From contig NZ_CP128360.1 in the NCBI RefSeq assembly GCF_030345095.1, positions 3,348,001 through 3,412,000 of the forward strand: a stretch of DNA of 64,000 bases, in the 5' to 3' direction. How positions within the stretch are numbered: position 1 is the first letter of the stretch; each line of letters begins with the position of its first letter. The notes beneath the pieces were generated by a model. That model ran no database searches. It had not been told where the DNA came from and saw only the letters and a program-made list of their open reading frames with translations. A program made the translations under genes and the position numbers. The stretch comes from Solwaraspora sp. WMMA2056. Its GTDB lineage: Bacteria > Actinomycetota > Actinomycetes > Mycobacteriales > Micromonosporaceae. Below are positions 17,402 to 30,037 of this stretch, piece after piece.

Positions 17402-18430
17402 ATGCGTATCGGCGTGCTCACCGGTGGTGGCGACTGCCCCGGCCTGAACGCCGTGATCAGGGCGGTGGTGCGCAAGGGCGTCGCCAGCTACGGTCACGAG
17501 TTCATCGGTTTCCGCGACGGCTGGCGCGGGCCGCTGGAGGGGCTGAGCAAGCCTCTCGGCATCGACGACGTACGGGGCATCCTGCCCCGTGGCGGCACCA
17601 TCCTGGGGTCGTCCCGGACCAACCCGTTCAAGATCGACGGTGGGGTCGAGCGGATCAAGGAGAACCTGGCCGCCCAGGGTGTCGACGCCCTGGTCGCGAT
17701 CGGCGGTGAGGACACCCTCGGTGTCGCCACCAAGCTGCACGAGCTCGGTGTCCAGGTGGTCGGCGTGCCGAAGACCATCGACAACGACCTCGGCGCCACC
17801 GACTACACCTTCGGCTTCGACACCGCGGTCAACATCGCGATGGAGGCCATCGACCGGCTGCACACCACCGCCGAGAGCCACCACCGCACCCTGGTGGTCG
17901 AGGTCATGGGCCGGCACGCCGGCTGGATCGCGCTGCACGCCGGCCTGGCCGGTGGCGCGAACGTGATCCTGCTGCCGGAGCGTGAGTTCGACGTCGAGCA
18001 GGTCGCGACCTACGTCGAGAAGCGCTTCCAGAAGCAGTACGCCCCGATCGTCGTGGTCGCCGAGGGCGCCCAGCCGATGGAGGGCCAGATGGTTCTGCAG
18101 AACCAGGAGCTCGACTCCTTCGGCCACGTCCGGCTCGGCGGCATCGGCCAGTGGCTCGCCGAGCAGCTGGAGGCCAAGACCGGCAAGGAGGCCCGGACCG
18201 TCGTGCTGGGCCACATTCAGCGCGGTGGCACCCCGACCGCGTTCGACCGGGTCCTCGCCACCCGGCTCGGCCTGCACGCCATCGACGCCGCCAACGACGG
18301 CGACTGGGGCAAGATGGTCGGGATCCGGGGCACCGACATCGTCCGGGTGCCGCTGGCCGAGGCGACCCGGGAGCTCAAGACCGTCCCGCTGGAGCGGTAC
18401 ACCGAGGCCGAGGTCTTTTTCGGCAGCTGA
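17402..18430 (+). CDS. pfkA: 6-phosphofructokinase, probably pyrophosphate-dependent
   Basis: Phosphorylates fructose-6-phosphate; 342 aa. GVLTGGGDCPGLNAVIR opens the protein and GRHAGWIA, the PFK signature RGGTPTAFDR and TIDNDL are present. The donor-selecting positions read GGEDTLG and VPKTIDND, so Asp replaces the Gly of ATP enzymes and Lys the second Gly; this Asp/Lys pair is the pattern of PPi-dependent enzymes such as that of Amycolatopsis methanolica, which this protein resembles closely. GGAGG lies ten bases before ATG 17402. No operon partner is evident. PPi use is an inference from two residues. Confidence 0.9.
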   Translation: MRIGVLTGGGDCPGLNAVIRAVVRKGVASYGHEFIGFRDGWRGPLEGLSKPLGIDDVRGILPRGGTILGSSRTNPFKIDGGVERIKENLAAQGVDALVAIGGEDTLGVATKLHELGVQVVGVPKTIDNDLGATDYTFGFDTAVNIAMEAIDRLHTTAESHHRTLVVEVMGRHAGWIALHAGLAGGANVILLPEREFDVEQVATYVEKRFQKQYAPIVVVAEGAQPMEGQMVLQNQELDSFGHVRLGGIGQWLAEQLEAKTGKEARTVVLGHIQRGGTPTAFDRVLATRLGLHAIDAANDGDWGKMVGIRGTDIVRVPLAEATRELKTVPLERYTEAEVFFGS

Positions 18431-18519
18431 CCGTCGTGGCGACGGGTGGGGGCGCGCGGCACACGTCCGCGCGTGCCCGTCCGTCGCCGGGCGTGTCGCA
18501 TCAGCAGAGCGGAGTACGG

Positions 18520-19338
18520 ATGCCTCCCGGCGCGCACAAGGTCGCGGTGATCGGTGCCGGCAAGATCGGTGAGCTGGTCCTGTCCGGACTGCTGCGCGCC
18601 GGTTGGCCGGCCGCACAGTTGCTGGCCACCACCCGGCGTCGGGAGCGGGCCGAGGACCTCGCCCTGCGGTACGGCGTTCCGGTGGTCGACAACCTCGTCG
18701 CGGTCACCGAGGCCGAGGTGCTGGCGGTGGCGGTCAAGCCGCAGGACGCCGCCGCTCTGCTGGACCAGATCGGCCCGAAGGTGCCGGCCGACAAGCTGGT
18801 CATCTCGTTGTGCGCCGGGCTGCCGACCGAGTTCTTCGCCCGGCGGCTGCCCGAGGGCACTCCGGTGATCCGGGTGATGACCAACACGCCGGCCCTGGTC
18901 GACCAGGCGATGACGGCGATCTCGCCGGGCCGGTACGCCACCGCCGCGCACCTGGCCCTGGCCGAGGAGATGTTCACGCCACTCGGCGCCACGCTGCGGG
19001 TGCCGGAGTCCCAGCAGGATGCGGTCACCGCGCTGTCCGGGTCCGGGCCGGCGTACTTCTACCTGCTCGTGGAAGCGATGATCGACGCCGGGATCCTGCT
19101 CGGGCTGCCCCGCCAGGTGGCCCACGAGTTGATCGTGCAGACGGCGATCGGCTCGGCCGTGATGCTGCGCGACTCCGGCGAGCACCCGGTCAAGCTGCGT
19201 GAGGCCGTCACCTCGCCGGCCGGCACCACGATCTCGGCCATCCGGGAGCTGGAGAACCACGGCGTACGGGCGGCCCTGCTCGCGGCGCTGGAGGCGGCCC
19301 GCGACCGGGCCCGTGAGCTGGCCGCGCAGCACACCTGA
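18520..19338 (+). CDS. proC: Pyrroline-5-carboxylate reductase
   Basis: Last step of proline synthesis: NAD(P)H-dependent reduction of pyrroline-5-carboxylate. 272 aa. The nucleotide fold VAVIGAGKIGE starts at residue 8, VKPQD and MTNTPALV follow, ALSGSGPAYFYLLVEAM matches the substrate/NADPH region, and the C-terminal signature REAVTSPAGTTISAI is intact. ATG 18520 has GGAG six bases upstream. It stands 89 bases after pfkA on the same strand, so it may have its own promoter. Confidence 0.93.
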   Translation: MPPGAHKVAVIGAGKIGELVLSGLLRAGWPAAQLLATTRRRERAEDLALRYGVPVVDNLVAVTEAEVLAVAVKPQDAAALLDQIGPKVPADKLVISLCAGLPTEFFARRLPEGTPVIRVMTNTPALVDQAMTAISPGRYATAAHLALAEEMFTPLGATLRVPESQQDAVTALSGSGPAYFYLLVEAMIDAGILLGLPRQVAHELIVQTAIGSAVMLRDSGEHPVKLREAVTSPAGTTISAIRELENHGVRAALLAALEAARDRARELAAQHT

Positions 19339-19646
19339 GGCATTCATTCACGTTCCAGGACTTCCGCCGAACGTGGCGATGTGGCTACCGTATGCAACAA
19401 CGGTGGTTGTGGCGCCTGATCAGCGGAACCGGTTCGCGGCCGGGACCACCGTACCGACGTCGCATCGACACTTCCCCCTGCGGCGACGTCGTGGTGCCGG
19501 CCCTGGATGCCCCCCGGTGGCCGGCCGACCGGGGCGCGTTCCGCCGACGCGCCCTGTGCCGCCGCCGGCGCTCGGGCGTCCGGCGGCGGCCCGGGGGCAG
19601 CGGTGGTGGTGTCCGCCGGTCCGCTCGGTGGACCATACTGTCGGAC
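19339..19646. other. 308-base stretch without a recognisable gene
   Basis: The reading frame of the DUF2203 gene stays open leftward through part of this stretch, but the encoded peptide is low-complexity Arg/Pro/Gly with no family resemblance. I see no strong hairpin or promoter. Confidence 0.4.
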
Positions 19647-19997
19647 GTGTTCACTCTCGCCCAGGCGCGGCACCTGATGGCAACCCTGCGACCCCGCATC
19701 GACGAGCTCGTGTCGCTGCGGGCGGACCTGGCCGAGTTGCGGGCCGACCTGGCCGCCGGAGTGCCGAGCCCGCACGGCGGGTTGGCCGAGGTCAAAGGGC
19801 TGGAAGCCCGGATCTACGGGATCATCGACGAGGTCAACGAGCAGGACATCCAGGTCAAGGGTGTCGCCCCGGTGCTGCTGGACTTCCCGGGCGAGCTCGA
19901 CGGGCGCCCCGTGCTCTGGTGCTGGTTGGAAGGTGACGGCGAGATCCGCTGGTATCACCGGCTGGAGTGCGGCTTCTCTGGGCGTCGGCGCGTCTGA
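19647..19997 (+). CDS. DUF2203 family protein
   Basis: A 116-aa cytosolic protein. The N-terminal helical half (FTLAQARHLMATLRPRIDEL) and the C-terminal half (VLLDFPGELDGRPVLWCWLEGDGE, then WYHRLECGFSGRR) are characteristic of DUF2203. GTG 19647 is chosen because family members begin at the FTLAQA helix. The family has no established function known to me. It stands alone between proC and the chitinase. Confidence 0.75.
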   Translation: MFTLAQARHLMATLRPRIDELVSLRADLAELRADLAAGVPSPHGGLAEVKGLEARIYGIIDEVNEQDIQVKGVAPVLLDFPGELDGRPVLWCWLEGDGEIRWYHRLECGFSGRRRV

Positions 19998-20081
19998 GCT
20001 GCGGCGCGGTCGCCCACCGCATCGAGATATCGACATCTTGACGAACGGTTGGACAGGTGAGTAGCGTCTCAGACACTTTAT

Positions 20082-20092
20082 GGAAAGTTTCC
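20082..20092. promoter_or_regulatory. Inverted repeat ggaaa-g-tttcc in the chitinase promoter
   Basis: Five-base arms around one central base, 21 bases before the chitinase ATG, in a locally AT-rich patch (20075-20100) that is unusual for this genome. Its place suggests an operator for a substrate-responsive repressor or an overlap with the -10 region. Confidence 0.5.
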
Positions 20093-20113
20093 TAACTAAT
20101 AGGGAGACGCCTC

Positions 20114-21730
<1,617 letters not shown>

Positions 21731-21747
21731 CCCGCAGACAGGGTCGG

Positions 21748-21793
21748 CGCCCGGTCTGTCGCAGGACCGTACGGTCCTGCGACAGACCGGGCG
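21748..21793. terminator. 46-bp perfect palindrome, bidirectional terminator
   Basis: Arms 21748-21770 and 21771-21793 are perfectly complementary (23 bp, no spacer; the centre reads ggaccgtacggtcc). It lies exactly between the stop of the chitinase and the stop of the convergent ABC ATPase, three bases before the latter. Confidence 0.8.
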
Positions 21794-21795
21794 GC

Positions 21796-22596
21796 CTACT
21801 TGCGGTTGACGTGGTCCTGGTACGCCTTGACCACGTCGGCGCTCGGGCCGTCCATCCGGATCACCCCGGACTCCAGCCAGATGCTGCGCTCGCAGGTGTC
21901 CAGGATCGACTTGTTGGAGTGGCTGACCAGGAAGACCGTGCCGGCCTCGGCCCGCAGCTCGCGGACCCGTTCCTCACTGCGCTTCTGGAAGGCGGCGTCA
22001 CCGGTGGCCAACGCCTCGTCGATCATGAGTACGTCGTGGCTCTTCGCGGCGGCGATGGAGAAGCGCAGCCGGGCGGCCATGCCCGACGAGTAGGTCCGCA
22101 TCGGCAGCGACGCGAAGTCGTCCCGCTCGTTGATGCCGGAGAAGTCCACGATGCTGTCGTACCTGGCCCGTACCTCGGCCGGGCTCATCCCCATCGCCAG
22201 GCAGCCGAGCACCACGTTGCGTTCGCCGGTCAGGTCGTTCATCAGCGCGGCGTTCACCCCGAGCAGCGACGGCTGGCCCTGCGTGTAGACCTTGCCCCGG
22301 CGGGGCGGCAGCAGCCCCGCCACCGCCCGCAGCAGGGTCGACTTGCCGGAGCCGTTGCTGCCGATCAGCCCGATCGCCTCACCCCGGTACGCCACGAAGC
22401 TCACGCCCCGGATGGCGTGCACCTCGCGTACCGACGGGGCGGGCTGGCGGGTGACGATGCGCCGCAGCGCGGCGACCGGGCTGGTACGTCCGCCGCCACC
22501 CGCGGTGACGCGGTAGACGACGTGCAGGTTGTCGACGATCACCGTGGGCACCCGGGTGTCGGTGCCGGGTGCCGGTGCGACCAGCGGTTCAGCCAC
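21796..22596 (-). CDS. ABC exporter ATPase, Wzt/TagH type
   Basis: ATPase of 266 aa for export of a cell-surface polysaccharide or teichoic-acid-like polymer. Walker A GSNGSGKSTLL, ABC signature YSSGMAARL, Walker B VLMIDEALATGD (the ALATGD form is typical of Wzt/TagH/RfbB) and the switch VSHS are present. GTG 22596 has GGAGGAG about eight bases upstream and overlaps the permease end by eight bases. There is no long C-terminal substrate-binding extension. No sugar polymer genes are next to it, so the cargo is unknown. Confidence 0.87.
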   Translation of the reverse strand: MAEPLVAPAPGTDTRVPTVIVDNLHVVYRVTAGGGGRTSPVAALRRIVTRQPAPSVREVHAIRGVSFVAYRGEAIGLIGSNGSGKSTLLRAVAGLLPPRRGKVYTQGQPSLLGVNAALMNDLTGERNVVLGCLAMGMSPAEVRARYDSIVDFSGINERDDFASLPMRTYSSGMAARLRFSIAAAKSHDVLMIDEALATGDAAFQKRSEERVRELRAEAGTVFLVSHSNKSILDTCERSIWLESGVIRMDGPSADVVKAYQDHVNRK

Positions 22597-23494
22597 GGCC
22601 GTACTCCTCCTCCGCACGCCAGAAGTAGACGAAGCCGGCGACGATCATCACCAGCGCCCAGGCGGCTGCCGCCGGCCACAGGTAGCCGGGCGCGGTGCCC
22701 ATCGAGTCCATCAGCGCGTACCGGACGATGTCGATGTAGACCGCCATCGGGTTGAACTGCAGCACCACCGCCACCCAGCCCGGCAGGTCGGCGGTGAAGC
22801 GGTCGATGTTGTAGAAGACGCCGGAGGCGTACAGCCAGGTCCGCATCACGAACGGCAGCAGTTGGGACAGGTCGCTGGTGCGCGACGCCCAGCGGGCCAC
22901 CATCAGGGCGAGCCCGGTGCTGAACAGGATCTGCAGGATCAGGGCCGGGATCAGCAGCAGCCAGCTGAGGTCGATCCACTCGCCGGTGACCAGCATGATC
23001 ACCACGAGGACGAGCATCGACGGGGCGAGCTGCTGCACCTGGACCAGGACCGAGGTGATCGGCAGGCTGGCCCGGGGGAAGTGCATCGCCCGGATCAGGT
23101 TCAGGTTGTCGGCGATCGACCGGGCCGCCGTGCTCACCGTCTGCTGGGTGAAGCTGAAGATGAAGATGCCGGTGCACAGGTAGGCGATGAAGTTGTCGAT
23201 CCCGTGGTTGGTGCCGAGCAGCACCCCGAAGACCAGGAAGTAGACGCCGGCGTTGGCCAGCGGCGTGATCACCTGCCAGATCTGCCCCAGCCGGGCGTTG
23301 GTGTACGTGGCGATCAGCCGGGCGTTGGCGAACGTCCAGATGAAGTGCCGCCGGGACCACACCTGCCTGAGGTAGGTGCCCAGGCCGGGCCGGGCTCCGC
23401 TGACAGCCAGCCCGTGCCGCTCGGCCAGTTCGGCGAGCGTCGGCCCGCTCTCCGGTTCCAGCGTCACGGTCGTGCCGCTGGTTGGCTGCTGCAT
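22589..23494 (-). CDS. ABC-2 type permease of polysaccharide exporter (Wzm-like)
   Basis: A 301-aa integral membrane protein with about six hydrophobic segments, including ANAGVYFLVFGVLLG, APSMLVLVVIMLVT and AWALVMIVAGFVYFW, matching the ABC-2 permease family. The cytosolic N-terminal helix region precedes FIWTFANARLIATYTNARLGQIW, the conserved entry motif. ATG 23494 follows AAGGACG. It is translationally coupled to the downstream ATPase and divergent from a TetR gene with a clear operator between them. Confidence 0.85.
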   Translation of the reverse strand: MQQPTSGTTVTLEPESGPTLAELAERHGLAVSGARPGLGTYLRQVWSRRHFIWTFANARLIATYTNARLGQIWQVITPLANAGVYFLVFGVLLGTNHGIDNFIAYLCTGIFIFSFTQQTVSTAARSIADNLNLIRAMHFPRASLPITSVLVQVQQLAPSMLVLVVIMLVTGEWIDLSWLLLIPALILQILFSTGLALMVARWASRTSDLSQLLPFVMRTWLYASGVFYNIDRFTADLPGWVAVVLQFNPMAVYIDIVRYALMDSMGTAPGYLWPAAAAWALVMIVAGFVYFWRAEEEYGRG

Positions 23495-23634
23495 CCCGTC
23501 CGTCCTTCCCTCAGCCAGCGCTGCCACTCGCGCACCTCCGACCCCTTCCGTAGCTGCCCGTCCGATTTTTCACCTCGGGTGCCCGGTGGCACGGAACGAT
23601 ACCGTCGCGTCCTGACGGAAACGGTAGGGGAGCC

Positions 23635-23662
23635 AACGACGATACGCAACCGTATCGTCGTT
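23635..23662. promoter_or_regulatory. 12-bp inverted repeat operator before TetR gene
   Basis: Perfect arms aacgacgatacg (23635-23646) and cgtatcgtcgtt (23651-23662) with the 4-base spacer caac, ending 17 bases before the TetR ATG. A related half-site (acgataccg) occurs near 23597. Position and symmetry are typical of TetR autoregulation and could also affect the divergent exporter. Confidence 0.7.
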
Positions 23663-23679
23663 CGGCTACACTCCGACGG

Positions 23680-24321
23680 ATGCAGGGCGACGGCAAACGC
23701 GCACCCGCCGGAGCGGCGGTGCTCCGCGAGGACGTGACACAGGCGATCCGGGCTGCGGTCTTCCAGGAGCTGGCCGCCGTCGGATACGGCCGGATGTCGA
23801 TCGAGGCGGTGGCCCGCCGGGCCGGCGTCGGCAAGACGGCCGTGTACCGGCGATGGGGTTCCAAACTCGAGATGGTGATCGAGATCATCTCCGAGGTGGC
23901 CGTCGGGGTGACCGGGGTGCCCGACACCGGCTCCCTGCGCGGCGACCTCGAAGTGGTGCTCGCCATCGCGGCCCGTGCCCTGCGCCATCCGCTGGCCGGG
24001 CAGATCGTGCCCGACCTGCTCGCCGAGGCGGCCCGCAACCCGGCGATCGCGCAGACCCTGCAGACCGCGCTACGCGACAGCCAGCGGGGCATCGGCAGCC
24101 TGGTGACCAGTCGCGCGGTGGCCCGGGGGGAGATCCCGGCGGAGACCGACCCCGATCTGCTCGTCGACCTGATGGTCGGTCCGCTCTACTGGCGCCTGGC
24201 GGTCGCCCGGACCCCGCTGCCCGCCCGGTACGTCAGCCAGGTCGCCGACGCGGTGGCCGCCGCGCTCACCGTCACCGGGTCGGGGCGGCCCGCCGCCGTA
24301 GACTCGTCCCGGCCCGGGTAG
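23680..24321 (+). CDS. TetR family regulator
   Basis: A 213-aa repressor. The N-terminal helix-turn-helix is clear (MSIEAVARRAGVGKTAVYRRWGSK) and the C-terminal ligand domain resembles the TetR_C_11-like group. It is divergent from the polysaccharide exporter and 18 bases upstream of a lipoprotein gene. The 12-bp inverted repeat just before its start is the likely autoregulatory site. The ligand is unknown. Confidence 0.88.
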   Translation: MQGDGKRAPAGAAVLREDVTQAIRAAVFQELAAVGYGRMSIEAVARRAGVGKTAVYRRWGSKLEMVIEIISEVAVGVTGVPDTGSLRGDLEVVLAIAARALRHPLAGQIVPDLLAEAARNPAIAQTLQTALRDSQRGIGSLVTSRAVARGEIPAETDPDLLVDLMVGPLYWRLAVARTPLPARYVSQVADAVAAALTVTGSGRPAAVDSSRPG

Positions 24322-24339
24322 TCACAGAGGAGGACGCGG

Positions 24340-27443
<3,104 letters not shown>

Positions 27444-27459
27444 CGCTGGTCCTACCGCG

Positions 27460-28206
27460 TCAGCGTTCCAGTAGGCGCTCCAGGCCGTCGACGATCCGGT
27501 CCAGGCCGAAGCGGAAGGACCGCTGCGGGTCGCCGATGGAGCTGTACTCCTGGCCGGCGGCGGTGCCGACCCGTGACGAGATCGGGTACGCGCCCGGCGG
27601 CATCACCCGCTCCAGAACCGGTGCGTTGATCTCCCACCACTGGGCGTCGGTCATCGCCGACCGGTCGACGGCCTGACGCGCCTCGATGGACGCCTTGGCG
27701 GCGCTGGCGGTGAACCCGCTGATCAACGTGACGATCTGGTCCATCTCCAGGTCGGTGAAGCCGGCGCCCTCGACGGCGGTGAGCTGCCACTCGTAGCGGT
27801 CCGACCCGTTCGGCCCGATCCACGGCCGGCTGTTGTCGACCTGCAGCAGCCACGGGTGCCGGTGTGCCTCGTCCCACTGGTGCCGGGCGACGGTGTGCAG
27901 CCGTTGCCGCAGGTCACCGGTGAGTGCCGGCAGTTCCCGTTCGCCCAGCACCTCGTCGACCATCAGGCCGATCAGCTCGGAGCGGCCCGGCACGTAGGTG
28001 TAGAGCGACATCAGCTTCAGCCCGAGCCGGTCGGCGACCTTGCGCAGTGCGAAGGCGGCCAGGCCGGCCTCGTCGGCGACCGCGATCGCCGCCGTCACCA
28101 CGTCGTCCACGCTGACCCGCTGCTTCGGCCCCCGCGAGCCCTGCGGGGTGCCGAGAGTACGGCGCCAGAGCAGCGTCAGCGTGCGGTCGACGTCCTGATC
28201 AGCCAT
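27460..28206 (-). CDS. TetR family regulator (TetR_C_1 type)
   Basis: A 248-aa repressor with the helix-turn-helix AAFALRKVADRLGLKLMSLYTYVPGR and the C-terminal domain pattern of tetracycline-type regulators (HPWLLQVDNSRPW, LISGFTAS). It is divergent from a DrrAB-like exporter, the usual layout for an exporter controlled by its own drug-sensing repressor. Start ATG 28206. An inverted repeat in the shared intergenic region is the probable operator. Confidence 0.87.
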   Translation of the reverse strand: MADQDVDRTLTLLWRRTLGTPQGSRGPKQRVSVDDVVTAAIAVADEAGLAAFALRKVADRLGLKLMSLYTYVPGRSELIGLMVDEVLGERELPALTGDLRQRLHTVARHQWDEAHRHPWLLQVDNSRPWIGPNGSDRYEWQLTAVEGAGFTDLEMDQIVTLISGFTASAAKASIEARQAVDRSAMTDAQWWEINAPVLERVMPPGAYPISSRVGTAAGQEYSSIGDPQRSFRFGLDRIVDGLERLLER

Positions 28207-28251
28207 GTGCGCAGGATACGCCGTGTGGTGTACGGTGTTGCAGCGGTATAT

Positions 28252-28268
28252 TCCGTAACCAGTACGGA
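28252..28268. promoter_or_regulatory. Inverted repeat tccgta-accag-tacgga before the DrrA-like gene
   Basis: Perfect 6-bp arms (28252-28257 and 28263-28268) ending 17 bases before the exporter ATG, directly upstream of its AGGAG site. It is placed so that a bound repressor, most likely the divergent TetR, would block transcription. Confidence 0.55.
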
Positions 28269-28285
28269 GTTAGGAGCGAGTGGCG

Positions 28286-29230
28286 ATGGAACACGCCCTG
28301 ACAGCCCACGGCCTGCGCAAGCGGTACGGCGACCGGGCCGCGCTCGACGGCATCGACCTGCAGGTCCCGGCCGGCACCATCCACGGCCTGCTCGGCCCCA
28401 ACGGTGCCGGCAAGAGCACTGCGGTCAGGGCGCTGGCCACCCTGATCGACGTGGACGCCGGTGACGTACGGGTGGCCGGACTCGACGTCCGGACCCAGGC
28501 CCGGCAGGTGCGGAAACGGATCGGAGTGGTGGGTCAGCACGCCGCCGTCGACGAGATCCTCGGCGGCCGGCAGAACCTGGTCATGTTCGGCCGGCTGTAC
28601 GGCCTGACCGCCGCCGACGCCCGGCGGCGGGCCGACGCGCTGCTCGACCAGTTCGACCTCACCGACGCCGCCGACCGGGCGGTCGCCACCTACTCCGGCG
28701 GGATGCGCCGCCGGTTGGACATCGCGGCCGGGATGATCGTGCGGCCCGCCGTACTGTTTCTCGACGAACCGACCACCGGGCTGGACCCCCGGGCCCGCGC
28801 CGAGGTCTGGCGCGGCGTCCGCGAAGTCGCGCAGCAGGGCACCACCGTGCTGCTGACCACCCAGTACCTCGACGAGGCGGACCAGCTCGCCACCGACATC
28901 ACCGTGCTGCACCACGGTCGGGTCGCCGCCAGCGGTACCCCGGACACGTTGAAGCGCCGCATCGGCGGCGACCGGGTCAGCCTCACCCTGGCCGCCGGCG
29001 AACCGCTGGAGCCACTCGCCGATCGACTGTCCCGCGCGGTCGGCGCGCCCGCGACCGTCGACGCCGACGCCCGCCGGGTGACCGTCGAGGTCGACGCCGC
29101 CGTCACCGCGCTGGCCGCCGTCGTGCGCACCCTCGACGACCTCGGAATCACCCCGGAGGACCTGCAACTGCGCCGCCCGACCCTCGACGAGGTGTTCCTC
29201 GCGCTGACCGACAAGGAGGCCGGCCGGTGA
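28286..29230 (+). CDS. DrrA-family ABC exporter ATPase
   Basis: Drug-exporter ATPase of 314 aa. Walker A GPNGAGKST, Q-loop GVVGQHAAVDE, signature YSGGMRRRL, Walker B VLFLDEPTTGLDP and switch LTTQYLDEADQL match the daunorubicin-resistance family, and the C-terminal PTLDEVFLALT is its hallmark. ATG 28286 is preferred over GTG 28280 because AGGAG (28272-28276) is nine bases from it and only three from the GTG. It overlaps the permease start by four bases. Likely controlled by the divergent TetR. Confidence 0.9.
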   Translation: MEHALTAHGLRKRYGDRAALDGIDLQVPAGTIHGLLGPNGAGKSTAVRALATLIDVDAGDVRVAGLDVRTQARQVRKRIGVVGQHAAVDEILGGRQNLVMFGRLYGLTAADARRRADALLDQFDLTDAADRAVATYSGGMRRRLDIAAGMIVRPAVLFLDEPTTGLDPRARAEVWRGVREVAQQGTTVLLTTQYLDEADQLATDITVLHHGRVAASGTPDTLKRRIGGDRVSLTLAAGEPLEPLADRLSRAVGAPATVDADARRVTVEVDAAVTALAAVVRTLDDLGITPEDLQLRRPTLDEVFLALTDKEAGR

Positions 29231-30006
29231 CCACCCTGCGCGCCGGATGGATCATCACTCAACGGGACCTGGCCCACTGGGTACGCCAACCGTGGACCCC
29301 GATCTTCAACCTGCTCTTCACGATCATGCTGCTGCTGATCTTCGGATTCCTGTTCGGTGGCGCCATCACCGTCCCCGGCGGCGGCGACTACCTGGCCTTC
29401 CTGCTCCCCGGGATGCTAGCCCTGACCATGATGTTCGGCGTCGAGGCGACCAGCATCGCGATGGCCCAGGACGCCCGCAAGGGGATCACCGACCGGTTCC
29501 GCTCGATGCCGATCGGTGGCGCGGCGGTCTCGCTCGGCCGGGTCGGTGCCGACATGGCCGCCTCGGCGGTCGAACTGCTCGTGCTGATCACCGGCGGGCT
29601 GGCCGTCGGTTGGCGCATCGACGCCGGCCCGGCGTCGGTCGCCCTGGCCGTCGGGCTGCTGCTGTGGCTGCGGTTCGCCGTGCTGTGGCTGGGCATCTAC
29701 CTCGGCCTGCTGCTACGCGGCGAGGGCGCGACAATGGCCGTGCAGGTGCTGGTCTGGCCGGTCGGTTTCCTCTCCACCGCGATCGTGTCCGCCGAGACGA
29801 TGCCCGGCTGGCTCGGCGCGATCGCCGCCTGGAATCCGCTGTCGGCCACCGCCACCGCCGCCCGGCAACTCTTCGGTAGCCCGACCGGGGTCACCGCCGG
29901 TCCGCTGGTTGACGGCGCGGTGTGGCTCGCCATCGGCTGGCCACTGCTGATCACCGCGATCTTCGCTCCGCTCGCCGGGCGGGCCTACCGCGGGCTCCGT
30001 ACCTGA
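29227..30006 (+). CDS. DrrB-family ABC exporter permease
   Basis: A 259-aa ABC-2 permease with six hydrophobic segments. FNLLFTIMLLLIFGFLFGGA and the central RFRSMPIGGAAVSLGR loop are typical of DrrB proteins. GTG 29227 overlaps the ATPase stop by four bases. It forms a complete two-component exporter with the gene before it. No antibiotic-production genes are nearby, so it is more likely for self-defence against foreign compounds. Confidence 0.88.
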   Translation: MTTLRAGWIITQRDLAHWVRQPWTPIFNLLFTIMLLLIFGFLFGGAITVPGGGDYLAFLLPGMLALTMMFGVEATSIAMAQDARKGITDRFRSMPIGGAAVSLGRVGADMAASAVELLVLITGGLAVGWRIDAGPASVALAVGLLLWLRFAVLWLGIYLGLLLRGEGATMAVQVLVWPVGFLSTAIVSAETMPGWLGAIAAWNPLSATATAARQLFGSPTGVTAGPLVDGAVWLAIGWPLLITAIFAPLAGRAYRGLRT

Positions 30007-30037
30007 TCCGCCGGGCGTTCGGTACCTGAGCTCCAGG

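Noticed and set aside
19392-19646. N-terminal extension of the DUF2203 protein
   Set aside because: The frame is open but the peptide is Arg/Pro-rich and family members begin at the helix encoded from 19647.
28280-30006. DrrAB-like exporter as a sign of an antibiotic gene cluster
   Set aside because: No polyketide, peptide or other biosynthetic genes lie nearby; neighbours are housekeeping genes.
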